A DNA stretch of 64,000 nucleotides from Saccharum officinarum (taxonomy: Eukaryota > Streptophyta > Magnoliopsida > Poales > Poaceae): the NCBI GenBank assembly GCA_020631735.1, contig CM036201.1, positions 76,336,353 to 76,400,352 on the forward strand, given 5' to 3'. Both the position numbers and the translations under genes were made by a program. Below are positions 43,372 to 54,136 of this stretch, in pieces (the first letter of the stretch is position 1; each line of letters opens with the position of its first letter). Under the pieces are notes generated by a model that was given only the letters and a program-made list of their open reading frames with translations, searched no databases and was not told where the DNA came from.

Positions 43372-45356
43372 TGAAAGCCCTAGTTTGGTTTTGGATAATT
43401 GATGAAATCTAAGTGAACTAACCTCTATGTTCTAAGTGATATGAGATAGGTTGGTTCACACCAAGTGATGGAGCAAGATGGCACTCATGGTGATGGAGGT
43501 GGCCAAAAGATGGAGAATCATGAGCTCTAACTTGGAAAGAAGAAAGAGAAAACAAAATGGACTCAAGGCAAAGGTATAAGCAATAGGGCCATTTTATTTT
43601 ATTGGTCAAGATACTATAGAGAGTGTGACCAGGTTTAGGGTAGACAGTCCTACTATGAAGAGGGAAAATAATGGTAAAAGCAGTTATCAAGTGCCACTAG
43701 GTGAAATGATTCATTGCGTATGCATTAAGACCTAGTGTGTACTAACTTGTCCCTTGAAAATGCTTTGGAAAAATGATAACACACGTGCACAAGTGTTGGG
43801 ACACTTTGGTGTTGGCACATGGAAACAAGGGTGGAAGAAAAGAGAAGAAAGGAGGAGTTGGAGGAGCGTCGGACCTAGGCTAGCAGGGGCGTCGGCCCAT
43901 GGCGCTTGAGTCCGACGGCTAACCCTAGCTATGTACAGTGGCTGCGGTGGCTCCGGACTGTGGCTGGCGAGGGCGTCGGACCCTCAGCCACTGGTCCAGT
44001 GGGTGCACTGCAGAGAGGGCTCAGGGGCTCTAGACTCTAGCGCTTGGTTCAGTTGGCTGCACCGAACTGAGTCCAACGTGATTTTCACGTTTCTGGAGCT
44101 CTCGGTGTAAAAACCATAGGCGTTAGACCCTAGTGATCGTTGGTCTGGAGGGTTTGGTCGGACTGAGCCTGACGCATTTGGAGCTCTTGGTGTTGTTTCT
44201 AGACAGCGCCGGACTGAGGTCCTCGATCGTCTGGCGGTGAGTCTGGAGCTCGGTCCGACGAGCGCGATCAATGACGTTGAAGCATGGCAATGGTCGAAAG
44301 TTTGATGGGGACACATGGCAGTTGCTCAGTGAGTGTAGGTGGGCATCGGACCTAGAGCCATTGGTCCGAACCCCCTGTGAGTCTAGGTCCAGAGCTTGGT
44401 CCGATGGCCAGTTTGTGGCCTAACGGCTAGTGGAGCCTTGAGGGCTCTATTTAAGGCCCTTGGCCGTGGTCGGCTCACTCTCTTAGACATTTTTACATGT
44501 GATACATCCTTCTTGAGCTGAGTAAACCTTTCCAACCCATCTCCTTGCTTGAATGTTCATCCAAAGTGAGATTGAGTGATTTCAAGTGCATTTGCTTGAG
44601 TGCTTGCATCTAGTGGCAGTTGGGGATCGTTGTTGCTGCAATTTTCTTGGTACTCTTGGTGATTGCCACCACCGGCTTGGAGCAGCGGAGGAGTGTTGGC
44701 ATGAGTTGGTGATTGTTTGTGGTCACTCCTGGTGTTGTTGTGAGGGGTTCTTGACCTTAGTCCCCGTGGGAGTTCATAAAAAAGTACTCTAGTGGATTGC
44801 TCGTGACATTGAGTGCCCTCAATTGTGTTGGTTCTTACGACGCCCAAGTGTTTGGCTAGACGTGGTGCCTATTAGCGCGTGAACCACCAAGTGAATAGTC
44901 CATCACATCGAGGACGTAGATTGCCAACAAGCATTTGAACCTTGGGTTAAATCTTGGTGTCATCATTGGTATTCACATTCATTGATTGATCTCCTGCCTA
45001 TTCGGTATATCATCCCTACACTTGCTCTTTACATTCATAGTTCATATATCTTGTGTAGAACTTGTTGCTAAGTGTTGCTAGTTGATTAGTATAGCAATTA
45101 GTTGAGTAGCTAGTTGTTCTTAGTTGTAATTGTTTTTCTAGCTAGCTCTCTTGTTGCTTGATTAGTGGCATAGGTAACTGTAGCTTGTGTAATATTCATA
45201 GAGATCATAGTGAATAGAATTGGTAAGTGGTTTGCCTTTGAGTAGAGCTAGAGTAAAAAAACATTTACGCCATTTAGTAGTCTAACATTTTGCTCCAAGT
45301 GTTTTATATAAATTTTATTTGGCTATTCACCCCCTCTAGCCATTTATGACCTTTCA
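43372..45356 (+). mobile_element. Copia (Maximus/SIRE-like) solo LTR in WAK copy B intron 2
   Basis: Start TGAAAGCCCTAG, end GACCTTTCA. Flanks TATGC (43367-43371) and AATGC (45357-45361) are a 4/5 match to a 5-bp duplication. A TATA-like CTCTATTTAAGG lies near 44447. It is collinear with 31810-35390 once the hAT elements there are set aside. It lies opposite to the gene's direction. Confidence 0.85.
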
Positions 45357-46178
45357 AATGCCCAGGATAATGTGTCCCACTCGGGCTCCTAGTCGGGTGC
45401 TCTAGTGTGCCGAGTTGGTGCGGCCCCCATGTTGGGTCCACCCTTGGCTAGTTGCCCTGGTCTACCTTGGTCATGGGAGTCGACCGGGTGAGAATAGTCG
45501 AGACCCATATACTCATTAAATTTATACATCTTGATGAAACTACCATAACATATCTATATTGGCAATGTAATTATAAGCGCTGTATTTTATTAAAAATATA
45601 CTACTAAAGACATATTTGATAGAGGAAATTTGACATCATGAGCACAGGGTGTAGGCTAAACAACCGTATTAACTAAGAGTTTAGTTTAGGACCTCCATAT
45701 TTTAACAAAATAAAAAAGAGTGTATTGAATAGAAATTAAGACACACGAAGCACTATAGTTTCAATTTAACATGTGGATAAAAAAGTTTTGCAACAACTAA
45801 GCCAAGATTGATAAGCACTAGTGTTACGGCACACAGGCTACAAGTATATAACTCAAGCTAACACTGTAGCTATAGAAATCTATGAATATTGACAGAAACT
45901 CTATAGCAATTCATAACTAAAGTGTGCCACAAATTCACAATCTGATAGAGACTACGGAGTGTATGAACACACACACACCCCCATTGTGTTATAAAATAAA
46001 TAGAGAGAGCAACCATAGATAATTTATTTTGATTAGCTGTAGGTCCAAATTTTATATCTAAGACTTGTAATACTAATGTCTCTTAAAATCTGAGCATGTG
46101 TAGTAGCACATATCGATAGATTAGTATTAGAGAGAAATAAGGAACTTAGCGAAAACACATCTAAGAGAGAAATATGAC
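45357..46178. other. WAK copy B intron 2, 5' part
   Basis: 45670-46100 is homologous to 25430-26260 downstream of copy A exon 2, showing that the duplication included this intron. No gene. Confidence 0.5.
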
Positions 46179-48012
46179 CTGTACAATTATTTTGAAGATA
46201 CGGATTTCCTTGGAAGCCATCGGAACACTTGGCAGCGGTATCCATCATGCGTTTTCCCTCGCATGACCTCTTCACAGAAACTATTGTCACTGATGCACGC
46301 ATACGTAGCATTATTTAGCCTAGCTTCCTGGCAAGTTAAATTTGCTACAGCCCATTTTATTATTATATCCTCCTGAGAGAAATCGAAATTACCATCCACA
46401 ACATCCTGGTAAGTTGGAAAGAAACTGTGATAGTGACCATCATATTTAGTCATCACTACCCTCTCCATATTGTTAGAGCTTGTGTCATTCAACATGTTTG
46501 TAACCGTTAGAAGCCCGTCATCAAGAGATAAACTGATCACATGATATTGTGCGTACTCTCGATCAAGAACAGTAGTGGCGTTGCTTGTGCAGTTGAGTCG
46601 TCGGTTATCATTTGCGAAGCAACCTTCTTCAATCCCAAAAGGGAATGGAATGATCATGTTTCCACATAATCTTGTACAGTTCTCTTTGGACGCCTTTGGA
46701 TTGTAATCTGCTTCATGGCAAACAAAGTGAGGAGTTAGCTAGCCTAGCATTAATCTAAGGAAACAACAGTAAGGCATTTTTGAGAGGAAAAAACTAGTAA
46801 GTTTATTTAGTCCAATGGTAACGGCATTTGGTATTTATGACAATAAATACTGCAAGTGCAGGGAGTATCAAAACATTATTTTAATCTTGTTGAATAAATA
46901 ACACATTAATCCACTTGCATGCATGGTAAATTCTGTGATTCGTGGGTGCTTTCAGATTGGTAATAATATGAACTGACAATGCAATATTTAATATATAAAA
47001 TGTCCACGTGCCACTTAAAGAAACTATGTCATGCGAAAAAGAAGCAGAGGCATGAACCTTGCTGATGGATGCAGCCATCTACAACATAGGGGTTGCCTTC
47101 CATTGAACCAGGACACAAGCAATGGTAACCTCCTCGAGATAATGGAAGATCGTAGCAGATGCTTTCATTATTACAAGCATAGGTATCCTTATTCACTTGG
47201 GATTGGGCACTTTGGCAGCTTGGTTGGTCCGTGATTGCAATGTCAAGTTCCATATCCGTAACTTTGCTTGTATTCACCCAACTTGCGTAAAGATCGCCTG
47301 TAACGAAGTCATAGTTTTCCGAAAAGATGACCTTGATACTAGAGAGCGCCTCATCTAATGGTGCAATCGTATTATTGCGGCGGCCAAGCTTGAGAGTTAA
47401 GGCTTGCCGGCCCGTTGTTAAAGAAATGATGTTGCAGCAGCCAAACCCTGCACAGGCAGCGTACCTCACGTTTGGCCTCTCCATGATCTCTCTGTTGTCT
47501 GTGCAAATACTTATGCAAGAACCAATGAGATCTGTCGTATTATCACCAAACATGTAGGCATCGACACCACAACCAACAACATACAAATTGTTTGCAGAAT
47601 CAATACTAACACCAGTAGGGGCCTCCCAGGACTGAGTGTAGGTGTCCACACCTAAGCCCATGGTGATGTTGTACCCAACAGCAGAAGCCCGAACACCATT
47701 GCTGCCGACATATATAGAAGTCACCTGAGTTGAGCTGTTTCCCAGGAAGAGCAGCCTTGGGGAACCAGTTGTGTTGTCGCAGGTGAGCTCGAAGCCTTGC
47801 CGGAAGCAGCCCGGCCCTATCCCAAAGGGCTACGAAATTTCGACATCGCTGCAGTGGGAGGGGCAGTGCGCCAGGGAGGCGTTGGTAGGGATACCAAGGA
47901 GTCCATTCCCGGTCCCGGCGGCATGGACCTTGGCCGGCGGTGCTGGCGCCACGGCGGCTAAACACATGAGCACAGTGCATGTGCGAACTAGTAGCACTCC
48001 AGTGGAGCACAT

Positions 48013-48970
48013 CTTTGTGTATCGGAGGTTTGTAAGGCTTATGTGTATGGACATGGAGGTCTGTATGGCTTGTTCATGAGGACAAGACAGTTTTATGATG
48101 AGACTGTAACGATAACTAGCTCTAGAAAAAATAATAAAAATCTCGCTTGCTTTGGGAAAGCAGTACGTCCAGCTAGTGGAAGACCTGGACTTGGAATCTC
48201 AAAGGCAGTAGTCTCATCTGATTTAACGGAAACAATGATGTGCTTTTCTCCTGTCTTTTTGATTTAATAGAGACAATGATGTGCTTTGCAATGTTAATGG
48301 ACACAATGATGTGCTTTTCTCGTGTATCCGTGCCTAGAAGTGGGAGAAAAGTCATGAATTATACAGTGTTAATTGGAAGACTCCTTCACGTTAACTTTCA
48401 CGAGAAACAACAATGATAAGTTTCTAAACAGGTTGCATATATGCTTTCCCTTTAATTAGGTCAGAAATCATGATGGTAATACTACAATGATTAGAGGCAC
48501 ATAGGCCAGATTCCTAGAGCATACACATGCTTTTAGGACAGAGGTTACTAATTCGAGGTGTTTAATAGAGCGTTAATTTGCACAACACATGCTAGAAAGG
48601 ATAAATCATACAAATTCTCAAAAATATCTAGCTATTATTAGCTCGGTGTTGCTCTGTGAAGTATTCTCTCTGGTAACCATAAAAAAAGATACCAGTAACT
48701 AAGATGTTTCGCAATCTTCTATCAAATTTTTATTTAATAAATAAATAAATGTACTCAGAAACCTATTTGCATCGTTAAGCCTACATGTATCGCATACAAG
48801 TAGAGCTAGCGGTAATATCAGAAGAATTTATAAACCACGGTGAGAAAACTGGAACTACCGCCGCCGTCCTTCAGCAAAACCTCAGAAGTATCTCATAACT
48901 CGCTCGTTCTTTTTAGCAAAAAAATTAGTGGTGCTTGACTATTGTCAAGTCTTCTCACGAGTTACTCCGT
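48013..48970. other. WAK copy B upstream segment
   Basis: Shares blocks with 30100-30560 upstream of copy A. Holds a small local repeat: ACAATGATGTGCTTT occurs near 48233, 48273 and 48302. No clear TATA box. Confidence 0.4.
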
Positions 48971-48971
48971 G

Positions 48972-49805
48972 AAGTCAGGCAAAAATTCGCATGAGATCAG
49001 ACACCAGCGGCCTCTAGAAGAGTCGCCCACATCAACTGTGAGGGTGTCCTCAATGGCAACTTTCAAATAGCTAGCTAGATTGGGCTTAGAAATAATAAAA
49101 AGAACTATGCAGTGGAGAGTTATTTGAGCTGTGAGAGAGTTATTTCTAGGAGATCGTGCTAGACTAGCTATTTGGGAGCCGCTAGCTATTTGATCTCTCT
49201 CCCTGATATCTAATATAATTTTTCCTAGACTAGCTATTTGAGAACCATTGGGGACGCCCTGACACTGCATTGCAAAGGTCTGTGAATGTCCAGGTAGACT
49301 TTCACATGCAGGAACCTCCCCTCCGCCACATCATCTGACTCAAAATCCACCACCATGAAGGCACCCAGTACTCACCTCATCTCCAATCACCTACGCCATC
49401 AATCTGGTCGTGAGGCCAACCGGGAGGCGAGCACTCGAATCCAGATCGGGACGGACGAGAAGTCAATTTCATCATGTGACTTAGATCCATCAAAGTCAGC
49501 CACCACTAGTAACTCCTTCGAAATCATCCACGGACCATTATCCAATGCTCGCTGCTTTCCTGACCACTAGTTGAAGGTGAACAAGAAACAATTATCCCCC
49601 ATTCAATCCCCCGCAATGAGCACCAGATCCAACCCACTGCCTGTTCCACTACCTCCGATCTAACTCCCCTATCTGAAAATAGTTCACCAAAGGCTTGTAT
49701 GGGTGCTTCAGAAGAACGCCACTCCGTATCACCGCCCAGTTTGAAGCTCTTCCTCTCTGCCTCCGACAAATTCAATTTCTCCATCAATCCTTCCACCTCC
49801 TCCAT
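48972..49805 (-). pseudogene. LINE ORF1 fragment (DUF4283-like), interrupted by a MITE
   Basis: Starts MEEVEGLMEKLNLSEAERKS at 49805, with QAVGWIWCSLRGIEWG, then in a shifted frame VVDFESDDVAEGRFLHVKVY (about 49360) and IHRPLQCSV up to the MITE at 49259. Past the MITE it resumes GRWCLISCEFLPDF (about 48990). This is the order of the DUF4283 domain and zinc-knuckle lead-in of grass non-LTR retrotransposon ORF1. The zinc knuckle, ORF2 and the 3' end are missing, and the frame is broken. ORF1 proteins of LINEs bind element RNA. Confidence 0.7.
49042..49259. mobile_element. MITE inside the LINE ORF1 fragment
   Basis: The ends GGGTGTCCTCAATGGC and CCATTGGGGACGCCC are inverted repeats. TGA flanks both sides (49039-49041, 49260-49262). 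Removing it restores continuity of the LINE coding homology. 218 bp. Confidence 0.85.
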
Positions 49806-49829
49806 GTGTAACCACCAAGGTCGAAGATC

Positions 49830-50215
49830 CCGATCAGCAGATGCTGGTGATGATCCGGGCTTTTAGTGGACTTATAAGGCAAATGACTAGCAGAAACTAG
49901 GGTTTGGAAAAATGGAAAATTCTGTGGACACACGGGACAGGGAAATGACGATCGCACCAACTGATTAGGGAAACGAGATTCAGGACGCAAGGGAACCTAG
50001 ACAGGACTCTCCGGGTGATGATCCAGACTTTTAGTGGACTCATAAGGCAAACGACTAGCAGAAACTAGGGTTTGAAAAAATGGAAAATTTTGTGGACGCA
50101 TGGGATAGGGAAATGATGATCACACCAACCACCAACTGATCAGGGAAATGAGATATCAGGATGCAAGGGAACCTAGGCAAGACTCTCCTAGGTTGAAGTG
50201 TGCTAGGATATCAAG
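49830..50215 (-). repeat. Two tandem ~175-bp monomers at the 5' end of the LINE
   Basis: GATGATCCGGGCTTTTAGTGG (49850) recurs as GATGATCCAGACTTTTAGTGG (50020). Both continue through AGCAGAAACTAGGGTTTG, AATGGAAAAT and CAAGGGAACCTAG. They sit directly upstream of ORF1 on its strand, so they look like repeated 5' UTR/promoter units. The outer end is cut by the Tekay insertion at 50263. Confidence 0.7.
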
Positions 50216-50262
50216 GGAGGAAGAGAGACGATGACAAACCAGACATCACCACCGAGACCCAC

Positions 50263-53200
50263 TGTAACAGAACCGCCCAATTATACGAGGTTAAGTAGGA
50301 AAATCATCCAACGGAAGGACAATTTAACAAACTTAAGCCCGTATAACCCGGTAGTCCGTGAAATCTCGACGGATTTCAAACCATTTTACATAACAGCCAA
50401 GATCGTACTAAGTTTAGCGGTCACCATCATAAGTTACATAAATGTTCGCGGCATAAAATACATCGGAGTTTAAACATAGTTATTACAAACCAGGTTTGAA
50501 TAAGAGTAGCGGAAGCGGTAGTTCAAATCACGCACACACACAACATTTTGGAATAAAGTGCCAGCTTGTGATCATCTCCAGCAAAAGCATCAGACGAGAA
50601 GTAACGAATGACCATTGCCCATGGTCCTATGCTTCGCCCATTGCAGGATAGAGACAGTTGATACAATAGCCATAGTACATCTGTCCATCTGCAACAAGTG
50701 GGAACAAAGCCCTGAGTACGAGAAGGTACTCAGCTAGACTTGCCTGTCATAAACCAGAAATAAAAGACACCAAGGAATCATGATAGGCTTTTTGGTGGGG
50801 TAGCTGACTCATTTGCAAAAAGGCATTTTTAGCATTTTAGGAAAACCTTTACAAAAGCTTTGCATCAAGTGAAATCTTTATTAACCTGTCAACTACATTT
50901 GCACCTGTACTAATGTAACATGTAATTAAATAGGTAATGATAACCAATGATCATTAACAACTTCCATTATGTCATAATTCATATAACTGTCCAAGTGTTC
51001 CCTCAATATTACTACGATGAAGTAGCTCAAGTCAAGTGTTCACTATCCAGTGAACGATGGCGATTCGAATCGATTATTAACCAGCTGGTAAGTTATTCCT
51101 CACACAAACCTCACTCGCCCGCTAAAGTGAGGTGTTGGTCGCCGAGTCAACCATTCAGGTAAAGTCGCGAGCTTGCCAGGAACCACTTGTACCCGGGGGC
51201 CGCCCGACAGCTCTTTGGCCTTATCATCGCGCCCTCGTATCCTGCCACTACTGCTCCGGTACAGTGCGTTGCGGGCAATTCACTCGGCCCGAATAATCTC
51301 CCAGTTTCGCGGTCGGAAGATACTTTATCCGGCCAGCTAAATGTGAGGCATGCGTTCAACATGACCCGAGGGACAACAACGGACGGTCCTTAACCGACAC
51401 AGACGGAAAACACTACAGTCCGAAACCCTGCAAGTTTCCGCCCGGTCTCAAATTCATTTCACACTTAGTTATACCATGACTTCATAGTCAACCAAACAGA
51501 TCCAGGTAACCACCTATAGCTCGCAGGTGACAGGAAATCACCCGACTTCTACCGGTCTAAGTCAGCTAAGCATTGACTTGACTGCGGATACCAGGGTAAC
51601 AAGGATATGGTATAACAAAGGTAAGCAAGGTATAATGCAGCAACGTTTGCAAATAACTCCTAAACGTAATGCATCAAATTAAGTAAAGTTAATAATAAAT
51701 TATTTGAAAATCGGGAGAGAAATGCTCCGGGGCTTGCCTCTCTCGAAGGAGCTTGGACGGTGATCGGAGCACTCCGGGAGATCTTCACCGGCCTCTTCTT
51801 CGGCTTCTGTCACCTCCTGCTGCTGCACCTCGATCTGCTCCTCTGGCTCCTCGGGTAAGACGACTGGGTTCTCGGTTTGCGATCCTGTATGATGCAATGC
51901 GCGTAAGTGATTATGCAAGTATGCATCGAAGGAGATGAATGCAATGAATATGTTGAAATGCAAGGTAGTCAACATCATCCAGAAACTATATACTACAAGC
52001 ACATGTCATCTACTGCATTCTCTTCTACTACTACTATGTTAAGTTAACCTACCTTATGAAATGCTTCAAAGATACACCAAAGCTTTACTAATTTCTTAAT
52101 CACACTTAAAGCAATACTTGCTTAAACCCTAAGTAATAATAGTAGGTTTGAATAGCAACATATATTTCTGATGCTCCTAAAAATCTAAGAAAATTACAGT
52201 AGCATAATACTACTCTAAACAGACTACCATAACAATTTCATGGCATTTGGATAAGTAAACCATCCTATACAAAAATGACAAGCTATAGCATAAAAATGAG
52301 CATGAAATTACTTTGTACTATGGAAAGTGTCAAAAAACAGAATTAATATTTTTCCTAGGTTCTTTATAGCATACTATGACTGTACAAAAATTATCACATG
52401 CATGTTTTATACAAAGTTTGCTCTCTAGCAAAAATAACAAAAATCAGCCATTAAAAGCACTTGAACTACACTTCAACATTTTCCCACAGAACATGCATGA
52501 AACATATTTTTCCTAGAAAGTACATGATATAAGAAGATTAACAAACTTGAAATCATATTTTTCTGATACATATAGGATTTACTAGCTATTTTACAAGATA
52601 TCAGCAATATTAAGAATTAATTAAAGCTCTACAGAAAAGTATCCCAAAAATGACATGCAATATTTTTAGATTGTAGATCTGGTTCCAATGAATCCCTAGA
52701 AATTTATTTCATAATTTTTGGAGCTGAAATGACTACTAAAACATTTTTTCCAAAGCATTTTCAACAAGAATAATAAAAGAAAATGGAAATGGATTTTCAT
52801 AACGGCACTGGGCCGGGCCGGGGAATCAAGCGGCCCATAGCCGTTCTCGGCCTGGCATCGCGCGTGGGGGGGAAATGGCGAGCCGGCCTGCTCGGGGCGC
52901 GGCCCATAGGGCGTAGCCCAGTCCACCGAGAGGAGGGGGAAACAGAGCGCGGTCGCCGGCGTCCAGGGTCTCGCCGTCACGGCGGCGGCCGAGGGCCAAC
53001 GGCCGGCTCCGGCCAAACCGCGACCAGCTAAGGAGCGCAACATGCTCGCACGAGAGTAGCGAACACGTGAAGGGGACGCGGGAGGGCAGAGAGAGAGAGA
53101 GCGAGTGAGGCGGTGCGCGGGGCACGGGCTCGACGGCACCGACGCGGTGGCGTGGCGGAGCGAGGGAAATTGAGCCCTACCGAGGCAAACGAGGGGATGG

Positions 53201-54136
53201 CGACACCCGTTCGGAGGAGGGGAGGATGGGGCGGAGCCTCGTGCACGGGCAATTAGACGGAGGTGGTCCACCGGTGCCGGAACAGGGCGGGGACGGTGGC
53301 GGAGCTTGGTGGCGAGCGGTGTTCCGCTGCGGTTTCACCGGATGGAGGAAGAAGGGAAGCAACCGAGGCGCAAGTGGGAGAGAAACCAGGTGCCTGGGCG
53401 ATTTTGAAGCGGAGCGCGGGCGCGGGGTCCACGGCGGCCACGCGGTGGCGTCGCCGGCATGCGGCCGCCACGCGGCGGGCGTTTTCTGCCGGGGCGACAG
53501 CGCGCGCGCGGGGGCGGGAAGAGGAGGAGCGACGCGGAGGCAGGCCGGGCCGAGCCGAGGCGGAGGCGGCTGCGGGCGCGTGCGCGGGAGTGGCGCGGGC
53601 CGATTCAGCCAGCGGGCCGAATCCGAGGCGGCGACCTGCTAAGCTGGATTTGATTTTTTTTTCAAAATTTTCATTTCAAATCAAATTCAAACACAGATTT
53701 CAAACCCCATTTTGAACAAGAAGAAGACATTTTCTGGAATTGACCCAAAAATAAAAGTTGATTAGAATTTAATTCTCTACAACTTTGATTAAGGGGCCAA
53801 CTAAAAATTCTCAATAGATTTTGAATTGAAGAATAAAAGCTAATTTAGAGAGGATTTATGAATATTTTAATTAATATTTTTGAACAAGCTTTTTGACAAA
53901 ACTTTGAGTCATTTAGTTGCTCCAAAAATTTTGACCTATAATTCTAAGTGATATAAAATTTTTAGTTGCACAATTTTGATGGAATGTGATTAGCACATTA
54001 TACATTACACCTCAAATACCACTTTCTAAGCTTTTATTTCACTCAAATTATAATATTAACATGTATGATTATGATGATAGGAAATGCCATGCATATGATT
54101 GTCATGCAAATGCTTGCGTAACACCGGAGTGTTACA
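50263..54136 (-). repeat. 3' LTR of the Tekay element
   Basis: 3874 bp; in element orientation it starts TGTAACACTCCGG and ends GTTCTGTTACA. It contains a GC-rich, CpG-rich island (about 52790-53640) in otherwise AT-rich sequence and the acidic reading frame at 51700-51884. Open frames on both strands in the GC island look compositional. Confidence 0.95.
51700..51884 (-). CDS. Short acidic reading frame inside the 3' LTR
   Basis: On the element's sense strand, after CATACAG, the frame reads GSQTENPVVLPEEPEEQIEV, then AGEDLPEC and HRPSSFERGKPRS, and stops at 51700-51702. An upstream Met at 52002 in the same frame gives 100 residues, with a hydrophobic start. The core LPEC..H.PSSFERGKP is shared with the older solo LTR at 6660-6895, with mostly third-position differences. 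No known domain. The other LTR has a 1-nt loss here (near 62290). Confidence 0.45.

Larger units (their letters stand above)
39880..48012 (-). pseudogene. Wall-associated kinase copy B, full exon set but disrupted
   Basis: Exons 48012-47058, 46707-46179, 41232-41080 and 41010-39880; phases agree at each GT-AG junction. Order: signal peptide (MCSTGVLLVRTCTVLMCLAA), WAK galacturonan-binding module, EGF-like end, second module, calcium-binding EGF (DIDECSIPNKCNGICHNFDG), membrane helix ([20 protein letters not shown]), kinase. Lesions: TAG at 47830-47832 in exon 1; an extra C near 46231; a 1-nt loss in an A run near 40703; TAA at 40556-40558; an extra A near 39991. Intron 2 (46178-41233) holds a copia solo LTR and a MITE. 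Family role: plasma-membrane receptor linking pectin to intracellular signalling. It cannot make a full receptor as read. Confidence 0.88.

Noticed and set aside
47606..48010. 134-residue minus-strand frame over WAK copy B exon 1
   Set aside because: Alternative frame of the WAK exon; lacks WAK homology.
53226..53715. Long open frames on both strands in the LTR GC island (also 52696-53271 and 63279-63761)
   Set aside because: Arg/Ala/Gly- or Pro/Ser-rich in all frames, no domain, and frames change between the two LTR copies; compositional.
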